Assembly (NCBI GenBank): GCA_013423325.1
Contig: BLJB01000029.1
Location: forward strand, 124,141-188,140
DNA from: Usnea hakonensis
Lineage: Eukaryota; Ascomycota; Lecanoromycetes; Lecanorales; Parmeliaceae
Direction: 5' to 3'
Length of the DNA stretch: 64,000 nt
This document shows positions 1 to 9,781 of the stretch, in pieces. Under the pieces are notes generated by a model that did not search any database, had not been told where the DNA came from, and saw only the letters and a list, made by a program, of their open reading frames with translations. Position 1 is the stretch's first letter. Each line of letters starts with the position of its first letter. The translations under genes and the position numbers were made by a program.

Positions 1-291
1 AAAGCCATGGACAAGTCCGAGACTGATGAGTGGAGACAAGGCGCACCTAGGAGTGGTGAATGGGCTCAGACGGTGGGCACGTTCAAACCTGCGTACAGAC
101 CTGTACCACATCGGTGGCAGAGTAGCGAGATCCTAGCGTTGTTAAGGAAGCATGTCATTGAGAGAAGCGCTGGTGGCGTGCATGAGGCGGTGGACGCGAA
201 GGTGGATGGGAAGGGACTGGAACAAAGCGTGAAAGGAACTGGGGGAGGTGGATTAGGCAGGATGCCTGAAGTGCAGAATTTTGACGTCTGA
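1..291 (+). CDS. 3' end of an unrecognised protein gene (partial)
   Basis: An open reading frame enters from the left edge (the first codons AAA GCC precede the first ATG at 7) and ends at the TGA at 289-291. About 96 C-terminal residues are visible. They are hydrophilic, with a short helical stretch (SSEILALLRKHVIER) and a glycine run (GTGGGGLG) near the end. No motif that I recognise is present. Because the upstream part lies outside the window, the ATG at 7 is probably internal. The reverse strand also has an open frame here, so the coding assignment rests only on the frame being open from the edge. Confidence 0.4.
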   Translation, partial: KAMDKSETDEWRQGAPRSGEWAQTVGTFKPAYRPVPHRWQSSEILALLRKHVIERSAGGVHEAVDAKVDGKGLEQSVKGTGGGGLGRMPEVQNFDV

Positions 292-865
292 TTGCCGCTA
301 CTCATCACCCGATATATAGGATCTGCAGCAATCTTTGCCTTGACGACACTGAAACAGTATACTTCGTTTGTAAGCCTTCCTCTAATAGTCGTGGACTCAT
401 ATGCAGGGATATACAACCGTGACACAAAGGTTTCTTTGAGCTTTATCTTCATGGGTCTCGCGCTTCGACCTGCTGTGGTTGCGACTTCATCCTGCAGCTG
501 TCGTCAATCTTGTTGGATATGTATTGAGCATAGACTCGCTTCGAGTTTCTCTAAGCTGCGTTCATCGACCAGCAACATTCCTTATGGTTGGCCCACCAGC
601 CACAAAGACTGCTTGCAGGATGCAAAGAGTCTCTGCTGCCAAGTTCCTATACTGGTGTACACTACATTCCCCACAGAGCCGGGGAATGCTAAGCGAAGAC
701 TGGAAATGATGTTTGTATCTTAAGACACTACTCGTCCAGTATTTGATTTATTTATTGCAACTTGAACACCATTCTCGCGAACAGCCTTCATTGACTTCAA
801 CTCTTCTGCCGCACGATCTATTTTCTACGCACAAAGTCTCACAAGAATTTCGCCCACCTGGATGC
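292..865. other. intergenic region, 5' flank of wetA
   Basis: No convincing gene is visible; short open frames on both strands lack family motifs. The stretch is the likely promoter and 5' leader of wetA and holds the CATTCY cluster listed separately. Confidence 0.6.
576..775 (+). promoter_or_regulatory. cluster of AbaA-type CATTCY sites upstream of wetA
   Basis: CATTCC is seen at 576-581 and 665-670, CATTCT at 770-775, and the reverse-strand form GGAATG at 683-688. CATTCY is the established binding site of the TEA/ATTS factor AbaA, which activates wetA in Aspergillus. That these sites work here is inference from position and number. Confidence 0.45.
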
Positions 866-2598
866 ATGCGGCCAGACATAATGCTGAACTTCGCGGATTA
901 TCGCGCAATGGACAAAGACTTCGGCATCACCACACAGATCGAAGACCCTTGCAAAGACCTCATCGATCAATGGCTGAATCAAGATGCGAATACAATCAGC
1001 GATACAGCTGACGGATCCCACGACTTTCACGATTTTGATTTTGCGTTTGATGAGGAGACAGTATCGAGCGGAAGCCATTCTACTGAAAGCAAAACCAACA
1101 GCCAGGCTTCTTCCCAACCACGTCCTGCGGCTAGTCTCTGCTTTTCACCCCCTCAGCTGGCTCTACCCTTGCGAAAACGCCCTGCTCTTACTCGATGCGA
1201 AGTGCCAGCACCGAGAAGTGCCATTTCCAGCAGCGAACTTCTGAACCTGGAAGGAAAACTATCCCATAGGAAGCACCAAACGAAAGGTCAATCAATATCA
1301 ACTTCGTCCTCTTCTACTGTACCACTGCTTGGTGGGACGCTACGAAGGAAGGCAAAGTTCTGCATTACTGCATCAGAACCATTGCGCTACAGGTCGCAAA
1401 AAGTGTCAAAGACTCCTTCAAGCGAGATGATGCGTCCTTCCTATCATTATCGACAGGACACGCCGGGGTGTCATGAATGGACACAACGTTTTGAGCAGAT
1501 CAGCCTCCAAACACCGAATAACACTCCTCAAATTCCACCTTCACGCACGAGAGGCAGTTTTCGGGACAACAGACCTGGCAGCATTGTCACGTCTAATCGT
1601 AAGTTCACGCAAGTGATTCCGAGAGATGCTATTACACTTCTGACATAGAGTCAGAGGCTCCTCACGCGATTTCTACAACTCCGCAGACTGCTTTATACAA
1701 TCCTCTGCCCAACTGTCCTGCTCTTCAACGGCAAGGGAGCGATCCAGAGTCGTACTCCTTACCCTCAGCGGGCGGCGACGTCGAAGTTGAAGACAGGCAG
1801 TTGAAAAGTGAAAGGGTCTACGCTCCACAACTACGCCAGACATCATCATGGAGTTATCTTCCGATATCTCCTCTCGATCTCGATCTCTCAGCCACGTCGC
1901 CAAACCATGTTGAGCCCCGCTGGCTGCACCGTCTTCCAGAAAATGTCAATGTGGACTCATACCAGCACAACGCTGCGCAGTCAACACCAGAGACTGCACA
2001 GCCATGTTCAGACTACAGGAGCCAAGATTTTCCTGCCCAATATGAAAGCTATGGCCAATTCATCAATGAAGACCCATCAAGCGGCTATTCAGTCGTACCG
2101 TCAAACGGGCTACCATCGCCCGGTGCAGAGGAAATACCCATCGCGCTCTACGGACACGACGATCCAGAACCAGCTGGAACGGTCCGCCCTCACTCACCAC
2201 CCCGACGCTCCGCATCAGCCTCCCCACCGCTCCACTCTCCAACCAAAGCTCGGGGCCGGTCGAAAATGCGCAGCCACAAAAAGACCAAATCGGTGGGCCA
2301 ACTGAAGCAACCGAAATCAAGCAGCACGCTCAAATCGGCCAAATCACTGGGCAACATCAAGTCCCCGAAAGCAGCGACGGGATGCAGCTTCGACAACTTT
2401 GTCAATTTCACGGCGCATGATAGCGATCGGATCCTGACGGGGGTGGCGCCGAGCGGGAGCTCCAAGACCAAGGCGCGGAGGGAGCAGGAAGCGAATGAGA
2501 AGAAGAGGAAGCTGAGTTTGGCGGCGTTGAGGGCGATTCAGGAGGCGGGTGGGGATGTTAATGCGGTGGAGATGTTGAAGGCCGAGTTTGGTGAGTGA
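866..2598 (+). CDS. wetA: WetA-type developmental regulator of spore maturation
   Basis: Two exons, 866-1598 and 1649-2598, give about 560 residues, close to the 555 of Aspergillus WetA. The 50-bp intron has GTAAGT and ACATAG ends, and the frame is only continuous when it is removed (phase 1). The diagnostic part is the C terminus: FVNFTAHDSDRILTGVAPSG, then SSKTKARREQEA and a lysine-rich helix, which is the conserved WetA C-terminal block. Before it lies a basic, serine-rich segment with repeated SKxxKS-like motifs, likely a nuclear localisation region. WetA acts last in the BrlA-AbaA-WetA conidiation cascade and controls spore-wall completion and metabolic dormancy. The N terminus does not show the usual Aspergillus start motif, so either it diverges or an upstream exon is missed; the start at 866 (before RPDIMLNF) is the best in-frame choice. 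Function follows from the family. Confidence 0.82.
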
Positions 2599-3530
2599 GG
2601 GGGTGGGTTTGGTTGTACGTGTACCGCAATATACTTATCTAATGGGAATATTGGAGTCTTATTATTTGCCGACATGGTGTAGGGTGTTATGGATGTTCTG
2701 TGAGATCTCCTACTTGATCCTTAGTCTCGTACACGAGCTTCTGAATAAGGTAGCAATATTGCCAATTTGACCTCCCTCTGCTATCCTATCTCCTCTTGGA
2801 CATGGTTCTATTTACTGAGCGACAGAGTTGAACATTGTTCGGAGTCCGAGGCTTCTTCTAGTGTTTACCTTAAGGTTGAATTAGGGCTAATGTCTCGTAA
2901 CCGTTACGATCCGAAGCTAGCAGGCCGAGGGGGCCGGGTAAGGTACTTTAAAATAAAAACGGTCATAATGATATCACAGGCCCTTTCTTTTTCCGTCTCC
3001 ATTTCCATCAATCAAATGAGTCCTGCTCGAAATAGAAACAGGCAAACCGGCTTTGGCGGAAGATGGGCTGTGGTCCAAATGAGGATCAATGCATTTCTTG
3101 GCGTCCTCGGAGGTCGCAGGAAAGCAGTGGCCGATCAAGATGTGCTCGGGTCCTCCTCCGTACCAATCCGAGCTCTCCCAAGCAATAGAGTATTTTGGGC
3201 AGCAGCGACCTTTGCTTCTCCTTCTCGTGTTTCCTCATCATGTGCTGATTGCTGACTGCTGGTTCTGCTTTTCCAATCCCCCACATCTCTCAATTGTTAC
3301 CTTGATGTTTAAAGTGAAAGATGCTAATCTTTTGCTCCACCTTTGCATGCTCCAATCCTGCTCTACCTGATCCTCATACTTTTCCACGTCATTCACTGCT
3401 ACACCTATACCTAAACAAGCATCGCACACACTACCACATTCGCCAATCCATCATCTCGTCTGAGAGTACTAGAAATTTAATGTCCAATCACAGCTAGACT
3501 CGTGCCTCCTCACCACTTGCTGATCCCATC
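2599..3530. other. intergenic region between wetA and the glycosyltransferase gene
   Basis: No gene seen. The second half is pyrimidine-rich (about 3350-3520) as expected of a fungal promoter and leader. Short open frames on both strands lack recognisable motifs. Confidence 0.5.
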
Positions 3531-6500
3531 ATGAAAAATTCATCTACCCCGGACGAGAACAGCGTGACGAATATCCTCCCCATACCTCCGGCACTCGAAT
3601 TTCCTTTTCCTCGAGACAGCATCGATTCGTCCCAGCCCCCGTCCACCACTCCCGCAGAAATCACCCCACGTCATGCTTCCGTCCCCAGCGAGAACCCTCT
3701 CCTCAAAGTTACGGCACCGACAGCGTTCAAGAACCCAGCGGCGCCTAGTTTTGAGACGGCACTGGAAGCGCCTCGGCCACAAGCGAAGAGAAGATTCAAG
3801 TCGGAGCGCCCTGTACCCCTACAAAGACCATCGACATTCTTGAGACCGCGAAGGGGTTACACTGGACACGTACCGACGCGTTTGAATACGGCAGCTGGTA
3901 GCCATGTGTCCGAGAATGAATCGTCTACTTCAGATGAAGACTCGACAGCGAAGCTGGCCTCTAGACCGTCGAATCTCAGCGGTCGATCGCCTAGTCGTAG
4001 AGGACATGCCGGAAGCGTACCCGAAGCAGATCAGATTGGGAGACATAGATCAAGTGGAGGGCAATTTGGAAACTTTTCCGTTGGCAACGAAAGTTACAAT
4101 ACAAAAGGGAAGGTGTCGAAAAGAGATGGACGCTTGAACATCAGTGTCAACGAGACCAACAATCATGGATATTTGGCGCATGCACTCGGTGCAACGCTGA
4201 AACATCATCTTCAGCGGTCCCGCGAAGCCGATAAACCGGAGACGGGGCCGACTCTCTCGCCTTTACGCGAGGAGGATAGTACGAGTAACAGAAGACCAGA
4301 CCTAGTGGCGAGGCTGTCTGCTCTTTCTGCGAGTCTTTCATTGGCCGAAGACACCTCAAGGCCAATTTTGAACATTGTGATCATGGTGATTGGAAGTAGA
4401 GGAGATATACAACCTTTTCTGAAGCTGGGCAAATTGTTGAAAGAAGATCATGGACATCGCGTGCGAATAGCCACTCATCCCGCGTTCAAGAAATTCATCG
4501 AACAGGATTCGGGCTTAGAATTCTTCTCCGTTGGAGGTGATCCAGCGGAGCTTATGGCGTTTATGGTCAAAAATCCTGGCTTGGTGCCCTCGGTGTCCAC
4601 AGTCAGAGCAGGCGAAATTGGCCGACGGCGCGATGCGATGTTTGAGATGTTCCAAGGGTTTTGGAGAGCGTGCATCAATTCGTCAGATGACGAAACCCTT
4701 CCGGCCAATCGACAAATGATGGCGGACAAGCATCCTTTCGTTGCGGATGCCATCATCGCCAATCCACCATCCTTCGCACATGTCCATTGCGCCGAAAGGC
4801 TAGGGGTCCCTCTACATTTAATGTTTACATTCCCTTACAGTCCCACTCAGCAGTTCCCGCATCCTTTGGCGAACATCAAGAGGAGTAATGTCGATACTAA
4901 TTACACTAATTTCATGTCATACCCGCTGGTCGAGATGATGTGAGCTAAACGGAGGCAAATGAATGGGGAGAATGACTGCTGACAGATTGCTAGGACGTGG
5001 CAAGGACTAGGAGATCTAGTCAATCGCTTTCGAGTCAAGACCCTCGGTCTGGAGCCGGTTTCTACTCTTTGGGCGCCCGGACAACTTTTCAGATTGAAAG
5101 TACCCTACACCTACATGTGGTCACCCGGGCTGATCCCAAAGCCAGCAGATTGGGGCCCCGAAATTGACATTGCTGGATTCGTCTTTCTCGATCTCGCATC
5201 TTCATTCAAGCCCCCAGATACGCTATCCAAGTTCTTGGATGCTGGCGAGCCTCCGGTCTACATCGGTTTCGGCAGCATCGTGGTGGATGATCCTGACAAA
5301 TTCACCTCACTTATATTCCAAGCAGTGAAAAAAGCCGGTGTTCGTGCGCTTGTGAGCAAAGGATGGGGAGGTCTGGGCGACGAAGGAAACACACCGGAGA
5401 ATATCTACATGCTCGAGAACACACCGCATGACTGGCTCTTCCCTCGTGTCAGCGCAGTGGTCCATCATGGAGGGGCTGGAACAACCGCCATTGGCCTAAA
5501 GTGTGGGAAGCCTACAATGATCGTGCCCTTTTTCGGTGATCAACCATTTTGGGGTGCGATGGTTGCAAGAGCGGGTGCGGGTGCTCACGAAGCCACACCC
5601 TACAAGAAGCTTTCCGCCAATGCGCTTGCGGAGGGGATTCAGCAATGTCTAACACCAGAGGCGAGAGAGGCTGCAGAGCAAATTGCCAAGTCGATTGCAG
5701 AGGAAGGAGATGGCGCGAAGAACGCTGTCGATTCATTCCACCGTCACCTTCCACTGCGAGGCGATCACTCAATGCGCTGCTCTGTCCTCCCTGACCGTGT
5801 CGCCGTCTGGACGCTGAAGCGTTCAAATTTGAGATTGTCGGCGCTTGCAGCGGAGCTCCTGATTGAGAAGAAGAAGATTCAATGGAAGGACCTAAGGCTA
5901 TGCCGGCACTACGAATGGAATGATTTTGAAGGGCCTGGTGAACCTTTGACTGGGGCCGGCGCAGCTCTTGCTAGTTCAGCCGGCGCTGTTGCGAAAGGCA
6001 TTGGCGGGGTGCCTGTTAGGTGGGCAAAAAGCATACGGCGGAAAGAGAAAAGGGAGCAGAGACAGAAAGAGCGCGAGGGCTCTCAAGCACAGCGAAGGGA
6101 CAAGGACGTCAAGCATGGTTCAAAATCAAACGGGCGTCCCGACAAGAAACATGGGGCGGAGCACGACAAGGGCGGGGCTGATAGTGACCTTCCCAATGGC
6201 GGGCAACTGGGCGCCGAGAGCAACCTTCCGGAGCCACATGCTCTTCTAGGCCAAGCTCATGAAGAACTTGAGAAGAATGGAAGCCAACAAAATGGCCACC
6301 TGGACAAGCCAACAGTGAACGATGCTCTTATCGCCGACGATGTTGTGACCTCTGACATTGGGTCAGCAGGGTCCGATGAGCACCCAGCACAAGACTTGGC
6401 TCAAGACCTTGCACAGGATACCGGACACGGATTTGCCCAAACCGGTGAAGCACTGGCCAAAGCCCCAATGGATCTTTCACTTGCTATCGCTCAAGGGTTT

Positions 6501-7334
6501 CACAACGCTCCCCGTCTCTATGGTGATGACACTGTCCGTACTCCTCCACGTATATCGGGTTTCCATTCCGGCCTCCGCGCTGCTGGCGCAGAGTTCGCTT
6601 TTGGTATCTATGACGGTGTCACTGGTTTGGTCTTGCAGCCATATCATGGCGCTTGCCAGAATGGCGCTCTCGGCTTCTTCCAAGGTGTAGGTAAAGGTTT
6701 TGGTGGCTTCGTGCTCAAAGACTTGGCTGCTATTATTGGACCCTTTGGGTATACATTCAAAGGGGTGCACAAGGAGCTCATCAAGAGCCGGCAGCCGACT
6801 GCATTCATTCGCAAGGCTCGTATGATTCAAGGTAGTCAAGATGTCAAGGCTCTCGAAGATACGGCCAAGCAAGGAGATTCCATCAGGATCGATGCTGCGT
6901 GGCAGATCGTGTCCGAGATTCAAAAGGAAGATGAAGCGCAGAAGGAGGAGGGGTTGAAAGGGCGCGTAGCCTGGTTAAATGAGAAGAGGAAAATGGGGAA
7001 GCATGACACGTATGAGACTCTTGGTCATGCGAAGAAAGCTCTAGCGGCGAAACAAGAAGACCGCAGGGTGAGGGAAAGCGTGGCCATTGCAAGGAGCAGT
7101 GGGGAAGATAGCCGAGGGAGCAAGATACTCAAGAAGAAAGGAAGTATCTTCGCCTCTGGGACCCGGAAGCGGGGCACTTCCGCAAATAGAGAATCAATAG
7201 ACGAAAAGCCGAAAGGTGCAGACCGAGAAGTCAAGAAAGAGGTGCTTGACTTGGGCAATGGGAAGGTCTCTGCGGATAGCAGCGCGCAAGTGGGTTTGAC
7301 AAATGGCACAATGAAGCAGGCTACTTCAAGTTGA
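3531..7334 (+). CDS. large GT28/sterol-glucosyltransferase-like protein with Vps13-like C-terminal domain
   Basis: Exons 3531-4939 and 4994-7334 (intron GTGAGC...GCTAG, 54 bp; the earlier CAG at 4985 would give a stop) encode about 1249 residues. Residues 1-275 are low complexity. From about 278 a glycosyltransferase family 28 N-terminal domain begins (NIVIMVIGSRGDIQPFLKLG). The nucleotide-sugar half carries the donor-binding signature HHGGAGTTAIGLKCGKP with FFGDQPFWG at about 625-650. A charged linker follows, then at about 960-1075 a domain with YDGVTGLVLQPYHGACQNGA and GFFQGVGKGFGGFVLKD, resembling the C-terminal region of Vps13/Atg2-type lipid-transfer proteins. A basic tail ends the protein. 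The family adds UDP-glucose to sterols or related lipids at membranes; unlike Atg26 there is no GRAM/PH part visible. The substrate is inference. Confidence 0.85.
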
Positions 7335-8327
7335 TGGGAAGACTCTGGAGACGAGGTGGAGCTTTGATACCCTTTTGTTTTAATCAGTATGCGGTTGAGT
7401 GTGCGGAAAGTATAGGGAGTGTAGGATCAGGTACTCGTACTGTACGCTTCCTCGAAAAGGCTTTAGCGCGGTCTCAAATCTCTAATAATGCATCCTCTAC
7501 CTACCTTACCTTGCACTACCAACCAAACCATCAACTCTCTACCAAAGCGCTGATTCTCCGCCAGCTACACCTACGAGCAATTATCCGAAATGAAATGAGA
7601 GCCTCTCCTTAAACCCAACACATTGAAAAACCGTCCAACTAAACGGGCAACGTTGGGGCACAGAGAAATATAAACTCCATCTAGACCTAAGGTAGACAAC
7701 GATATCTCCTCCCTCCCCCCTTTGTTTCTCTAGTCATGGATATATAATCTCCAAAAAAAAAGGCGATGTTGAAAATAAAACCGAGAAGCGAGCGAGCGAG
7801 TGGACGCTGATGGGTTGGGGTATATATGTCTATATTTGCGGAGGAGGAAGAGGAAGGAAGAAGGAGGAGGAAGAAGGAGTTGAGAAAAAGGGGAAACGTT
7901 TTAAAAGGTGTTCGTGAGAGAGTAAGGTATGTTGTATTACTTACCCATCCATCTAACCACCTATTCCTACGCCATTCGTTGGCGCGAATGGTACTTTAGC
8001 TTAAAGTCTTTCGTCTCGCGCGGCTCTGCTCTTTTACTCATGCGCCGTCGTATCTTCATGCCGCATAGCTTACTCGCGCTCAAGTGGTTTATCAACACCA
8101 GTGTTCCGACCCACTCAGGAGGTTCCTAGCCCGAAAAAGAAAAAAAATTCAAACATCTACCTACTCAACCCAAGGCAAGGACCGACCTCCCTCGCCCCTC
8201 CGTCCCGTCCCGGTTCCTTCACATAGGTAGGTATCCACGTGGGGCCACTCGGGATGCGGCACATGCTCACGCGACTGCTCATTCCTCAAAAAACTGCTTC
8301 TTCTCCCAGAGAATCCCGTCACCTAAG
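7335..8327. other. intergenic region with purine-rich low-complexity stretch
   Basis: No gene seen. About 7840-7900 is a GGA/GAA-rich tract, and 8100-8320 is the pyrimidine-rich promoter side of the secreted-protein gene. Confidence 0.5.
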
Positions 8328-8700
8328 ATGCCACACCCTCGTCCATTTCTCCCAGTCCTCATAATCCTCACCCACTGGACCTCCATCCTAGCCGGCGCCT
8401 CGCCTCAAGCATTATCAACATGGACTTTAGCAAACACAACGGCAGCCCCGCAGCACAGCATCCAATGCGTCCGGTCCGACCTCTGGGTCACGAGGAACTT
8501 CATAGCGGGGGACTGCTTCACGGCCTTGGCGCTGCTCGAGGACTGGGAGGTTCAGGTGTACGTCATTTCAACCGAACATTGTTCTCTGCACCCATCCATC
8601 ACTCCCTCGACAGAGAGAGAGAAAAAAAATAACTCATTGACCATCCTTCCCCATTCCCCCCCCATATCCCCGTCCTCCTTTTCTCCCCCTCCCCAACCCC

Positions 8701-8750
<50 letters not shown>

Positions 8751-9218
8751 NNCATCTAACCCCCCCCCCCCAGCCACGGCGCCACCCTCTTCGAATTCCT
8801 CGCCTCAGGCATAACCCCCCCGACCCCATCCCCCTTCACCCAAATCACTCCCCGCAAATACAAATTCAAAAGCTGCACCGCGACCATCGCGCTGCTAGCC
8901 GACATACCGCTAGGCCTAGTACCACACCTGCCGGCGCCGCCGGCGCCGCAGGGGTGGCGCAAGAGCGAGCTGTGCGACTATGTGCAGATTGAGAGGGCGG
9001 GGTTGAATGTGCGGGATGGGTGTTTGAGTGTGGTTGTTGATGGGGGAGGGGGGGGAGGGTTGGGGTTTGTGAATCCGGTGGGGTATAAGGTTTTGGGGAA
9101 TGATGGGGCGATGGGGATTTTTCTGTGGGATTCGGGGAGTGTGATTGATGAGTTGGTTAAGGGGGCGCTTGTGGGTGGGGTGGGGGGGGATGGGAGTGTG
9201 AGGGCGGATGAGGAATGA
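8328..9218 (+). CDS. small secreted cysteine-containing protein of unknown function
   Basis: Exons 8328-8557 and 8774-9218 encode about 224 residues. The N terminus is a typical signal peptide: a hydrophobic core around LPVLIILTHWTSILAG with likely cleavage near residue 23. Five cysteines follow, two in exon 1 (residues 47 and 63) and three in exon 2 (KSC, ELC, DGC), and one N-glycosylation sequon (NTT). The intron is set by GTACGT, a CTAAC branch at 8756 and CAG at 8771-8773; the two halves then share one frame (VQ-VHGATLFEF). It is about 216 bp, four times normal, because it contains the poly-C tract and two N bases. The 3' half is very G-rich with a glycine run. I do not recognise the family; size and cysteines are compatible with a wall-associated or effector-like protein, which is only a suggestion. 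Confidence 0.68.
8702..8770 (+). repeat. poly-C homopolymer tract with a 2-base N gap inside an intron
   Basis: Bases 8702-8750 are all C, 8751-8752 are N, and a second C run follows the branch-site-like CATCTAAC at 8753-8760. The N bases suggest that the true length was not resolved by sequencing. It lies wholly inside the intron of the secreted-protein gene. Confidence 0.95.
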
Positions 9219-9781
9219 TGTTGGAGGAGAGGGGTTTGGATTGGGTAGGGGGGGTTTTGGGAGGGGAGGTGAAATGTGAAATGTGATGGCGGGTTCCCCG
9301 CCCCCAAAAACAAGAACCTTTTCATTATTATTTTTATTTTTTTAGTACCTGCAGTAGTCAGTGCGAAAGGAACCCATTTCACATGAGTGAAACTTTTATA
9401 CATAATTAAACACAACACAAGACAACGGTAGTACCTTAGAAACTGTGGATCCCTGAGCACATATGGTAAGTAAATCTGCTCACATGATTATATTGTAAAC
9501 GCAGCGCTAACGAGGGTAACGAGAGACATTCGAGGTACTTGTATGGATGTAGCAGGATAAGAGTTGTACTTCCGCAGACAGATTGTTGTAAAGAATAGGA
9601 AATCATTGGGCGCGCAGAATAGACGGTGGATACTTATTTGTCTCCTTCAATACAAAGAAACCTTACCAATCACTTTCTTCCGGGATACGGTTAGATCGCT
9701 GGTCATATTTCTTCCCCATCTCAAAATACCTGCCGTGCATATCGCAATAACCCTCCCTCATCGCATAACGTGGATAACACC
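9219..9781. other. intergenic region between convergent genes
   Basis: No gene seen. The first 80 bases continue the G-rich composition of the preceding gene end, then the sequence becomes AT-rich. The genes on both sides are transcribed toward it, so it should hold both 3' ends. Confidence 0.5.
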
